DNA of 64,000 bases from positions 26,283,786-26,347,785 of the forward strand of contig QCXZ01000041.1 in the NCBI GenBank assembly GCA_025024175.1, written 5' to 3'. Source of the DNA: Rhyzopertha dominica. Taxonomy: Eukaryota > Arthropoda > Insecta > Coleoptera > Bostrichidae. The notes under the pieces were generated by a model. The model did not search any database. It was not told where the DNA came from and saw nothing but the letters and a program-made list of their open reading frames with translations. Both the position numbers and the translations under genes were made by a program. Each line of letters starts with the position of its first letter. Positions within the stretch are counted from its first letter, which is position 1. Shown here piece after piece: positions 12,304 to 21,404 of this stretch.

Positions 12304-12730
12304 GCTCCAAGTTAATTTTAGCTTGCACTCGTCTTAAAAAATCCGACCCGATTATTACCTTACAGCTTAAATCTGGAATAACTAAGAATTCGTGCGAAAA
12401 TGTTTTGTTCCCTATTTTGAACATTAAATAAGCTTGCATTTTAACTCGACGTTGTTTAACCTTGAAAGCACCAGCGATTTTCACGCCCGTACAATTAAAT
12501 TTAGTTATTGACTCATGATAAGGAGACAAACTGAGCCATACCTCTTCGTTAATACAGCAAATCTCTTTTCCAGTATCAACTAATGCTGGAAAATGTGTGT
12601 TAAAAATAATAATTTCTATTATAGGTGACCTTACTGGCAAAACTTCATGATTGAAGTCACATTCCTCTAAAAGATCTTCTCGAGGATAATTTATGGTACT
12701 AATAGCTCTATTAAACTTTCCCACAACCAA
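12257..12730 (-). pseudogene. Aspartic-protease region of gypsy-like element 1
   Basis: The frame carries FPALVDTGKEICCI, the DTG-type active site of retroviral aspartic proteases, which would cut the Gag-Pol polyprotein. A hydrophobic flap-like part and VIIGSDFLRR, the usual second conserved block, follow. Directly after this the sequence runs into integrase coding DNA in another frame, with the junction near 12296-12303. Pol is therefore internally deleted. The protease part looks undamaged, but it is cut off from Gag by a frame change around 12730-12850. Confidence 0.8.
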
Positions 12731-12806
12731 GCTATTTAATTGTGAGAATCCATCTCGTTTCCCGATTTAATATCTCCTCCTTCTTCTCCCGAAACTTCCG
12801 CAGTTA

Positions 12807-14030
12807 TCACAGATATTTTCGGTTTCGAATTTCGTGACATATTACCTTTAAACCATCTCTCACGATCCGAATCACTATTTTTTGGGGAGCTTCTCGAAAA
12901 TTAATTCGTTCTTCGCGACAGTTACCGTAAACGTTGTTCAGAAAAGAAGACTCGTCTCTTCTAAAATACCGGTCCGCTTGTCTTAACCGTTCAAGTGCTT
13001 GTTCGATATTGCATGCTCCAATTAATACCGAAGAGACATTAGGCGGGTAGTGGCGCGCTATCGTCGCAATTAACATACTCTCCGAATACGGAGGGTCTAT
13101 ATGCCTAGCCATTGCTATATATTTCATGAAATGATTCACCAAAGATCCCTCTCTTTCTGTGTATTTTGTTGCTTGCAATTCTAATTTAATGTCTAGCTGT
13201 TTAGTTTCAGACCAGAAATGTTGCACTAATGCCGTTTTGAAATCCTGAAAACTTCTGAATGAAAATAATAAAGCTGGACTCCAAACTCTTGCTTTATTCC
13301 CAAATTTTTCACTGAGAGTATACTGAAAATTTTCGAATGACATTCCTAAAACTCTGAACTCTTGCTCTACTCGATTCACGAAATCAATTGGGTGCAAAGT
13401 CTCATCATCATTGAATACTGGCAAGCGGCTACTAATTTTTTCCTCTTGCAAATATTCGTCTATATTAGGCCTAGCTCTTACCGCGCGAATACCTTGATTA
13501 TTAGGATCATTTGCCATGCCTAACAACTGCATTTTCTCTAATACTTGGTCTACTATATGACTGATATTATTCGAATGTGTATTGATACTTAACCTACGAC
13601 TTAAATTAACCTGGTCGTCATGGTTTGTTTCCTCCTCTTGTTTCGGGGGTGAACGCTTCTTGAAGGTGTAACCCACAGCGCCCTTTTCATGGTCGTATAT
13701 TGGTTGTGCTGTGTACTGCCTTCCTCCGCTTACTCCTAGTGGAGAATGTATGCTGTTGTTCGGCGGTGCTGTGGCTGGCTGCGCTGCTGTGAACGATTCC
13801 AGCATAGATAACGAGTACCTTCGTCTTTCTGCAGATGGTCTTATCGGAGTGGCCATGAGATTTGACTGGAACTGTGCTTCGATATCTGCCGCTGTTTTTA
13901 CCTCCGATGGTGGCACCTTCGAGACAGCTCCTCTCTGCTTCCAGTCGCGTTCTAATGGCCTCCCTCGATTTCTTAGATTATAGCCCTCGTAGCCACTAGC
14001 TTCGGTATTTGGCGATCTTTCTATTGGCAT
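12807..14030 (-). CDS. Gag of gypsy-like element 1
   Basis: A 407-codon minus-strand frame starts shortly inside the 5' LTR with MPIERSPNTEASGYEGYNLR. The N-terminal third is Arg/Ser/Pro-rich. The middle holds a retrotransposon Gag-like block of the capsid type: HPIDFVNRVEQEF, then FQDFKTALVQHFW, then LVNHFMKYIAMARHI and QALERLRQADRYF. No clear CCHC zinc knuckle is left; the last 40 codons lose family character, which suggests a frame change toward the protease. It would package element RNA into particles. The call rests on position and block order. Confidence 0.75.
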   Translation of the reverse strand: MPIERSPNTEASGYEGYNLRNRGRPLERDWKQRGAVSKVPPSEVKTAADIEAQFQSNLMATPIRPSAERRRYSLSMLESFTAAQPATAPPNNSIHSPLGVSGGRQYTAQPIYDHEKGAVGYTFKKRSPPKQEEETNHDDQVNLSRRLSINTHSNNISHIVDQVLEKMQLLGMANDPNNQGIRAVRARPNIDEYLQEEKISSRLPVFNDDETLHPIDFVNRVEQEFRVLGMSFENFQYTLSEKFGNKARVWSPALLFSFRSFQDFKTALVQHFWSETKQLDIKLELQATKYTEREGSLVNHFMKYIAMARHIDPPYSESMLIATIARHYPPNVSSVLIGACNIEQALERLRQADRYFRRDESSFLNNVYGNCREERINFREAPQKIVIRIVRDGLKVICHEIRNRKYL

Positions 14031-14057
14031 GTTCCCTGCTCACGTTGGTCGACAAGA

Positions 14058-14376
14058 TGTAACGGTGGGTTGATAAGGGAATAAAAGCCAATTTAGTCAC
14101 AGATCGGTTTATTGTAGTTGCCCACTAGAAATATACATAATTAGGTTTTTGAAAGTTGGATTAGGAAACACTTACCTAAGCACCAGGCATAGGTACACAA
14201 AAAAGCAAATTACTAATGATACACCTCGCACCCGTGATTGCTCGCTGGACAATGCCGGCAAATAATCCCAACCAGTTCAGGGAGGCAAAAACTAGGCCGA
14301 AATAAAAACGAACAAAGAGTGATTAAAGAAACGCCTGTAAGAGGCAACCAACAATTCAATAAACGATACTGCTTCA
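14058..14376 (-). repeat. 5' LTR of gypsy-like element 1
   Basis: 319 bp, TGTAAC to GCTTCA on the + strand, the partner of 10982-11300. Followed by the ATAT duplication at 14377-14380. Confidence 0.9.
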
Positions 14377-14383
14377 ATATTAA

Positions 14384-14459
14384 ACATTATTATTACTTAT
14401 TATTATTGCTGTTGTTGTTATTATTATTGTTGTTATTATTATTATTATTATTATTATTA
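14384..14459. repeat. TTA/TTG trinucleotide microsatellite
   Basis: About 25 TTA-type triplets with some TTG. It lies inside the right half of the hAT-like element. The run creates a false poly-leucine ORF. Confidence 0.9.
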
Positions 14460-14686
14460 GAATTTACATCGTTGTTATTTATGTACTTGAGTACTTGTAC
14501 TCAGCATTTAAGTACATTTTGCTTGTACTTGGCCCAGCTCTACTTACGAATAATAAATTATTATCATTATTATTCAATACGTAATCGTTTGTGTTACATT
14601 GAAAATAAAATTATGCATTTATTTAAAAGTGAACGGTACAAAATAGACTTTTAGACAGCAGATTAATGTATAAACATTTTTTTCAG

Positions 14687-14847
14687 TGTTTGGCTTCGAT
14701 ACTTTAGATCTTACGTCAACCACGACTAGATCATTAGACCTGGAATCAATGCTAGATGGACAATCTGATTCCGATGGCGACATAAGCACAACTGATGCCA
14801 AGGCAATCAGAAAACAACTTGAAGGATTAGAAAGCATGTATTCTGAA
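14687..14847 (+). CDS. SAM-domain protein, fourth detected exon
   Basis: The exon follows TTTTTTTCAG in phase 1 and ends at GAA/GTAAGA in phase 0, fitting both neighbours. It encodes FGFDTLDLTSTTTRSLDLES, then an acidic stretch (DGQSDSDGDISTTDAK) and IRKQLEGLESMYSE, which begins a helix. The last part probably starts the coiled-coil portion of the protein. It lies about 300 bp after the hAT/gypsy nest, so the gene has tolerated that insertion. Residues are about 365-418. Confidence 0.85.
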
Positions 14848-14908
14848 GTAAGATTCTACTTTAAAGTAGCGATAAGGTGAATACCTACTAATATACTAAT
14901 TTGTACAG

Positions 14909-15400
14909 GTACTTAAACTTTTGGGCGTCAAGAGGAACGCTGGGAGATACCAACCTTCAGATCCCAGGTTTTGCAAACGCCGATACGGGAGCATGTCTTC
15001 TCTACCTTCCAGTTCAGTGAGCAGCAGGCCAATACGCGACAAGAGACGTACAGCACACGAAGAAAGAAAAAAGGTTAGGGACATGCGAGGAATAAATAAG
15101 CGCTTCCAAAGACTCGAGTCGCACGTTGTGACGCTTGCTCGATCAGTTGCACATCTGTCCTCGGAAATGAGAACTCAGCACTTGATGATTCAAGAGATGG
15201 AAAGCATTCGTGGCGAAATAGCAACACTAAGAACGCAAACAAACATGCTCAATGTAAGGTCCCAGTCAGCTTCAAGAGCCAACAACTCTTCCAAGGATTT
15301 ACCTAGTCTAGCAAACCCGACGAGAGTGAAGAAGTTAACAAAATTTTTTGGAGATGAGCCGCCATTAGTGAGGTTATTTTTGAGGAAGTTAGGATATGAG
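14909..15400 (+). CDS. SAM-domain protein, fifth detected exon (coiled coil and start of SAM)
   Basis: The exon follows TTTGTACAG in phase 0 and ends at GAG/GTAAAT in phase 0. Its 164 codons (residues about 419-582) hold a basic region, a Ser-rich stretch (RRYGSMSSLPSSSVSSRP), and a long charged heptad-like helix from about residue 468 to 535. That helix includes NKRFQRLESHVVTLARSVAH and probably forms a dimeric coiled coil. After a polar linker, VKKLTKFFGDEPPLVRLFLR opens a SAM domain that is completed by the last exon. SAM domains usually mediate protein-protein polymerisation, so a scaffold or adaptor role is likely but not shown. The preceding intron is only 61 bp. Confidence 0.88.
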
Positions 15401-15683
15401 GTAAATGATTTTGATTACTTGTTTGTCTAAGTTAGCCCAAGTAGTAGTATATTTAATATATGTGTTTTGTTTTTGCGGGCATGTGTGTACCGCAAAACCC
15501 TAGTGTATACTTAACACCAAAAGAACAAATCGAGCATATAAGCGTTTCCGCTTTGAGCGGGTTACGTTTAAAAGTAGCCCGTCCAGAATACATATGGGTC
15601 GTTTAGTGAAACATGGTGGGCACTGTATATGGAACAAAACAAAACGATTATCAAAATGCAGATTTTCAGTTTTCTACAAATTC

Positions 15684-15767
15684 AAAATGCATGTCTATGC
15701 TGTGCTGTCTGCACCGCAACCAACTGCAGATAGATCTATTTCGCTATCATTATAGCTCATCAGTGCA
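15684..15767 (+). repeat. Dispersed repeat copy (84 bp)
   Basis: Nearly identical to 39797-39880: both run AAAATGCATGT...GCTGTCTGCACCGCAAC and end CATCAGTGCA. A more diverged copy lies at 38909-38990 and an inverted partial copy at 40071-40114. It may be part of a larger unclassified element. Confidence 0.75.
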
Positions 15768-16559
15768 TTTTCGTTTTCAGAAATACCTCTTAGACCGGTT
15801 GATATAGTTTCATCAAATTTTGGCTATTATTTGAGGTGGAAGTCGTTAAAATGATGTGCAGATTTCTTTAATAAATGTTTTGAGGGGCCGGGAGGAAGCC
15901 AAACCCCCACATTTTAACCTTTAACTTTAAAAAGGTTACGTATTTTTTAATGTTTTTTTTTCAATCTTTGGGCCTTGTAAACAAAAAAAGTACTCTTTGT
16001 TCATGGATCAGTCTCGAGTACTTGAATGCAAAGTGTGTAAAATATTTGACCTTGCAGCTAAACTGTCAAATTGTCACCACTGGTGTTAATTGTAATTGTA
16101 TCTATATTAACAAACGCGAAGCTGTACTATACTGTTTGACTGTCTACGCTCAGTTTTCTCTCCAGCCCCTACGCCTACAGACACATCGTTGTAGACATGT
16201 ACAGCCCAACAAATCTAGCTTGAGCTCTGAGATGCGCGCCGGGGAAAGCAAGTCGACCGATGTTGGAGTAAGATACACGATGGCTGGGCGTGGAATAGTA
16301 CAATCGGGAGAGAAAATTTTACGAACAAGCAACGTGATAACTTACGGATTAATTTTCGCTTCTAATAGATTAAATGTTGATTATAATTACTGACCAAAAA
16401 AATACTTAGCAAGATATTAAAAGTTTATATATGAAAAAAAGTGTTTTTATTTACTTTTACTCAAAATCTTTTTTTTACAAATTTAAATAATTTTTTGATG
16501 TAGACGGTAATTGTTGTTGCTCAAAGGGCACTTCATCTAGTCACTGGATACCTTCGATT

Positions 16560-17860
16560 GCCGCAAAATCTAATTCTTCCACTTCTTCTTCTTCTAAGTC
16601 GTCATCGTCACTGTCATCTTCATCTTCGCCAACATTGATAATCAATTCACCTACAACGAGGTCGATTGCTGGTTCTTTTGATATAATTCCACTTCGATAA
16701 CTTGTCTACATAGTTTTTCCCACTTTTCTGTTGTAAAACTTTAAAAAAAGTTGTCACAAAAGTTTAAAACATCTTTCAAATTAAAATGTATATTTCGCTT
16801 CGCAACGAATTTTTTCATTTCCGCCCATGGGATTTAAATCAGGATGATAGGGCGGTAGACGAATCACATCGATATTGTTGTCTGCAAACAATTTGTCAAT
16901 TTTGTACATGACATACCTCGGTTTATGTTGTTTTATTATATTATATAATTCGGGTTTCAACATGNAATCCGTGAAAGGTATTCCTCTTGCACGTAGCCAT
17001 CTCTTCATAACATATTTCGTCGAATTCGAATTTGGATTTTGTATGTCTTGTTTGTTATGATAGGGTGCGTTGTCAAGGACAATTACGCTCTTTGGCGGTA
17101 AATTTGGTATAAGTTGATTTTTTACCCATTTTTCAAAATTTTCATAATTCATTTCATGGTGGTAGTCTCCAGAATTTGTATCGGATTTCCACCGAGCGTA
17201 CGCCTCAGATACAAATCCATTTACACCGTCAGCATTAATAATTATGACCCGCGGCCCTTTTGCCACCGGCTTTCGTAAACCTTCATTGCTGTTGTCGCTC
17301 CAGGCTTTTTCATTAGTATGTGACGAATGTATATATGTTTCATCCATATATATAATTGGTCGATTTTTTTGTCTGTATGACCGCATTCTTCGCAAAAATT
17401 CAACTCGTAGATGACGAATTTCATATTTTTCCATTAGTAATTTTCGATTGTTCTTAAACTTTCGCCAGCGAAACCCAAGCTTATGAATTTCTTTTCTTAA
17501 GCTTTCTCTGCTGCCTTGATAGCCGATATCTTCGTAGAATTTTTGGTATGCCTGACCCAGTGTAGGTACCTGAATAATTCAAGAAAATTGTTTGAGTAAA
17601 CAATGGAATATAGTTTGGACTCACCCGTTTGTTTGTAACATGAAAATTGTTCTTCTTAAAGCAGCCAGATCAAAGTCGTCCAAAGTAATTTTTGATTTTC
17701 TGTTTATTCGTTTCTTATTTGGGGTGGAAAAATACGGTTTTTTAATTGTTTTCAATCTGTTTTGCCTCTTGTTTGATTCGTTTAATTGAGGCAAGACTAA
17801 CCCCGATTGCGGCAGCAGCTCGTTCTAATACCTAAATAAAGCAAAAGCTATTTTTTCTTC
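16560..17860 (-). pseudogene. Tc1/mariner (IS630) superfamily transposase, frameshifted, with a possible intron
   Basis: Minus strand, N to C. A helix-turn-helix piece (AAAAIGVSLASIKRIKQEAK) is followed after a frame break by KITLDDFDLAALRRTIFMLQ. Then YQKFYEDIGYQGSRESLRKE and a DDE core follow: IIYMDETYIH (first Asp), VIVLDNAPYHN (second Asp) and LPPYHPDLNPM. After that the expected Glu region is garbled. An acidic C-terminal tail (EDEDDSDDDDLEEEEVEELD) lies near 16570-16650. Such proteins cut and paste transposon DNA at TA sites. A 55-bp GTGAGT...TTCAG segment at 17570-17624 fits an intron between the DNA-binding and catalytic parts. One N at 16965 falls in the core. The gene is inactive. 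Confidence 0.8.
17570..17624 (-). other. Possible 55-bp intron in the transposase gene
   Basis: On the minus strand it begins GTGAGT and ends ATTCAG. Removing it joins FMLQTNG to VPTLGQAYQKFYEDI, a join that suits this transposase type. RNA evidence is lacking. Confidence 0.5.
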
Positions 17861-18018
17861 GGACTGTGCAGATGCTAGCATCACGAGAGCAAGGCGAGAA
17901 ATGGGATAGAAGCGGTGGAAGAGGATTCATCCACTGCGCAGCCAACTCACGGAGCTCAAGCTACATTTCTAGAGCTGTATATTATTGTATAGCCTACATT
18001 CCCCCATTCATAATGAAT

Positions 18019-18360
18019 CAATCTGGTTGGAGTTGTGGCAGTTTGCCGAAACCGTGTCGGGGTGGGGAACTCAAAAACTGTTGTTTGAGGTCAGAAAACA
18101 TTTTAGAAAATTTTACGAAGACTAAGGAACTGTCTCGAGATGGAAAAATCGAAAATCGACGTTTGGAAGTCATAGGACATTCTCGAAAATTTACGCAAGG
18201 GGGAAGTGGATTGTCTGACATTTCGAGAATGTAATAGAAGTAGTAGAAGAATCCTCAAGTGTGGTAGTTTGTCAAAATCGTATCGCGATAGTGTACTCAA
18301 AAATCATTGTTTCGAGAAAGTTTGAGAACATTCTAGAAAATTTGACGAAGAAAAGAAAAC
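18019..18360. repeat. Two diverged direct repeats (~240-bp period)
   Basis: 18024-18124 and about 18258-18352 share an order of words: TGTGGCAGTTTG / TGTGGTAGTTTG, CTCAAAAA, and GAAAATTTTACGAAG / GAAAATTTGACGAAG. Identity is moderate. They are intronic and not coding. Confidence 0.5.
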
Positions 18361-18850
18361 CCCAAGCATTATACATTGCCTTAATTATCCCGCACTAGAG
18401 ATGTCTAACATCGGCGTTTCAGGATAATTTATTTATGTGATGCAATTCGTCCAATTTGACTTCTGTGTAATTATAAGTACTGTCAGAGGTACTATTTTTA
18501 TCTAATGCATATCTTGAAGATATTCTTCAATTATTCGGCGGTCTTTTCTTCCTTCCGTAGAACTATGCTGAAAAACTGAGACACATTCTTCTTCTGTTAT
18601 TTTCTAAAATTGTTTCTTGACCACAAAGGTTCGTCTAAAAATATTATATAGTCATGCCACCGCCCGCATATTTTTTACATATTTAACCTGAAAAGAAGAT
18701 AAACTTACTGTATTACATACTAATCCAACAATGCTATAATAATAGTACCTATATGAATCTCTCCCTCTTCGCGATAGTTCTGGTTAGACTAATTTGTATC
18801 AAACCCCTTACTGTTCGTTTAGGATGTAACAGAGTAATTTTTGATTTCAG

Positions 18851-19015
18851 AAATATGCAAACGTTTTTGAAAATGAGAAGGTTGGGATGGTGGAGCTTCC
18901 CTATCTAACAGAGGAGCGTTTGCAGAAAATGGGAGTGCCTCTTGGACCACGCCTTAGGATAATGCAAGAGGCTCAAATTTCTGTATATAAAGAGAATACT
19001 CTGTGCATTGTTTAG
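18851..19015 (+). CDS. SAM-domain protein, last exon
   Basis: The exon follows TTTGATTTCAG in phase 0 and ends with TAG. The 54 residues complete the SAM domain begun in exon 14909-15400: KYANVFENEKVGMVELPYLT, then ERLQKMGVPLGPRLRIMQEA, matching the usual pattern of an mid-loop acidic helix followed by LxxMGVxxxGxRxxI. The protein ends NTLCIV. Its terminal pattern (hydrophobic at 0 and -2) could bind a class II PDZ domain. SAM-plus-PDZ-ligand proteins are often junction or synapse scaffolds, but that role is inference. The protein is not recognised as a named gene. Confidence 0.88.
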   Translation, partial: KYANVFENEKVGMVELPYLTEERLQKMGVPLGPRLRIMQEAQISVYKENTLCIV

Positions 19016-19240
19016 ACTTAGTTACACAGATGGCGGCTCTGGTTAAAATCTCGGATTTGAAGTATTATATTTTTCATAAATTATGTAGGTGTCTATGAAT
19101 GAAAGGAAACTTGTTTTTGTACTTATACATAAACATTGCCAACTTTACCAAAGATAAGTATTCTCTTTTCTATTTTTGTACTAGCTTTAACAGTAAATGT
19201 ATTGGTTTTTTGTATGTGTACTTACATCTTCCAGTGAAAT

Positions 19241-19246
19241 AATAAA
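19241..19246 (+). terminator. Polyadenylation signal AATAAA of the SAM gene
   Basis: AATAAA lies 226 bp past the stop codon at 19015, in a plausible 3' UTR. AATAAA also occurs by chance in AT-rich DNA. Confidence 0.5.
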
Positions 19247-19249
19247 TAT

Positions 19250-21404
19250 GTTAAACAAACTGACTTTATTGTTGATATATAAGTAAATAAACTTTCATGA
19301 ACAAACACATCAAAGCAAATAGATTATATCAGAGGCTAAACTCGGGTTGGGCTATTAATACGAGCTCTTCTTTGGAAACACATCCATCCATTCAATTACT
19401 TATGCTCAATGTCAAAAAATACAAACTGTATAACCAAGCCCAAGCTAGCAAAGCAAATGTCAACAGAATGGATGCAATCATTTAACGATAAGATACCGAA
19501 TATCTAGGTCGACCTCAAAACTGCATAATTTCGAGGAAAAAATAAGCTTTATATTGTCGTAACTGGAAAAAGCATCTTCAGTTGTATAATTTGCGTTATT
19601 GCTTCTTACCTAAGCAAGCGCCTTACAGAAATATCTTTCAAACATATAATCATTAAAATATTGTTTAGGTATCATATTTTGCGTCAATTTAATTGTTTTT
19701 GTTTTAATTTCTATTGACTGTGACGGGATATTGCTCCATTGCAATGACATAACATAGCATCTACTCCTAATCTTAGGACTGATCTGATTGATTTTACACA
19801 AATTCATATATACCTATAGGCTTAAAAAGAAGAATGATCTCAGTTACTGTTTTGTATTTAACAACACAACTTACTAACTTGTAGGTAAGGATTCACATTA
19901 GAATGAAGACGATAGTAAGCCACTCTTCTAGGTTTTGTTAATGTAAATGTTTTACAAAGTGTAGGTACTAAAAACTTAAGTGGGATAAAAGTTTAATTCT
20001 TAGGTAACTACACTGTTTGAATAGAACGCACAAAACTGACAAAGCTGTAATAAGTTCATATTAATTTATTTATATGAAATAAACATTGTGTTATATAACA
20101 CAACACAAACACAAATAAAATAACATATTCGATTCTTAAACCATTGATTTGAAACAAAGGTGTTCGGAATTTTAATTTCCTGTCAATTACTAAATATTGC
20201 CATTGCGCGGCAGATTACCTCTTTTGCCTCTTTCAGCTGAATACGCCACCCTAATTTCAGGATATATCAGGGCAGTGTTCCACCATTCAATTTATATAAC
20301 AAATAAACAAAACAAAGTAAATGACAGACAATATATATAAAAGCAATCAATAATTGAGACAATGGCACGACGATAGAGCACCTAACAACACAAAACAGAG
20401 CAGAAAAGCAGACCTTACTACGATTCGAAGATATTATCAAAGATGCCCTGTATGATAGTTTATTCTAGAGGTCCCGGTACTTAAGGTAATTTGATATACG
20501 TATAGAGGAAATTTTATGGCCAAATCTTTTAAAAATTGATTTGGAGGAAACAATGTTTAACGCTGCTGACGCGCAGCGCTAAACAGTAAACAGACAGCGT
20601 GCTTTTAGAGATACTAAATTTTTATGAGTTTATTGTAATGCCACATAACACGTAACTTATTTTACATGAGAAATAATTATGTGGTTAAGGTGAACCACAG
20701 AAAAAGCAACAGAGTTTTGGTAACAGCTGCAGGCAAATTATATAAAAATATTCATTCCAATTTACGTAGCTGGACATAAGCAGAGATAAACGACAGCGTT
20801 GTTGTTTCTTTATTGCTAAATTTAAGAACACTTTAACAGTCATCTCACTACCTAAACAAATGCAGTAATGAGGGATAAAGCCGATGCAGGTTTTACATCC
20901 AAAATACTTACAGCGCAAGATAATATAGAATAAGAGTAAATGAAACCACGTCAATGGCGCGCAACAGGTAGGTCATGTTGTGATTCGTATAACTCTGTTG
21001 TCTATTTCTACAGTGCTGATATCCTGTTGATTTTTAAAGTTTCTTCCTTGTTTTGAAGCTCTCCTGGTGTTTGTAGATCTTAATAACCTCTTGTTGTAGG
21101 TGGGTATAGCAGTATTTGGCAGTATCAAGGATTCTTGTCATGACAAAGTTAATATTATGCCCTCCTTGCAAAATGCAGATTTCTCGATTTCTCTAAGGCG
21201 GCAGAATTTCTTGTTTTTTTTTCTTTTAGCAATTCCAACAAACACTTGTCGGCACCTACAAACGAAATTATGCTACTTGAGCCGAATGCTGCCAGCTAAC
21301 GACTACTGAGTAAAAAAATAAAAGTTCCCATTCAACCGCGATCTCGGCCGAAGAAATCTATAGAACAACCAACACCAGTGGGAAGGGTCTATTCGCCTTA
21401 GGTT
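19250..21404. other. Intergenic stretch, nothing recognised
   Basis: AT-rich DNA between the SAM gene and the tandem array. Short ORFs have no known motifs; no RNA gene seen. Confidence 0.5.

Larger units (their letters stand above)
10982..14376 (-). mobile_element. Gypsy-like LTR retrotransposon 1, reverse transcriptase deleted
   Basis: Two 319-bp LTRs bound a minus-strand element of 3395 bp flanked by ATAT duplications (10978-10981 and 14377-14380). Gag, an aspartic-protease region and integrase are present. The reverse transcriptase and RNase H that normally lie between protease and integrase are absent. LTRs differ at about 7 of 319 positions. A purine-rich tract borders the 3' LTR at about 11301-11320 on the minus strand. 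It could only move with enzymes supplied in trans. Confidence 0.88.
10573..14542. mobile_element. hAT-like MITE split by a gypsy-like insertion
   Basis: Left end CAGAGCTAAGC and right end GCCCAGCTCTA form imperfect terminal repeats. They are flanked by CTTACCAA (10565-10572) and CTTACGAA (14543-14550), an 8-bp duplication with one mismatch, as hAT elements make. Both halves are rich in AAGTAC/GTACTT words, as in many hAT subterminal regions. Without the gypsy insert at 10982-14376 the element is about 570 bp and codes for nothing. Confidence 0.65.
16202..17977 (-). mobile_element. Tc1/mariner-like DNA transposon, decayed
   Basis: The outer ends match as inverted repeats after TA: CAGCCCAACAAATCTAGC on the left and CAGCTCTAGAAATGTAGC on the right (reverse strand), both continuing as TTGAGCTC. 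TA flanks are at 16200-16201 and 17978-17979. The 1776-bp element holds a minus-strand DDE transposase gene with damage. It sits in the 3.45-kb last intron of the SAM gene. Confidence 0.72.

Noticed and set aside
14238..14654. 138-codon ORF with a long leucine run
   Set aside because: It is LTR sequence running into a (TTA)n microsatellite; not a gene.
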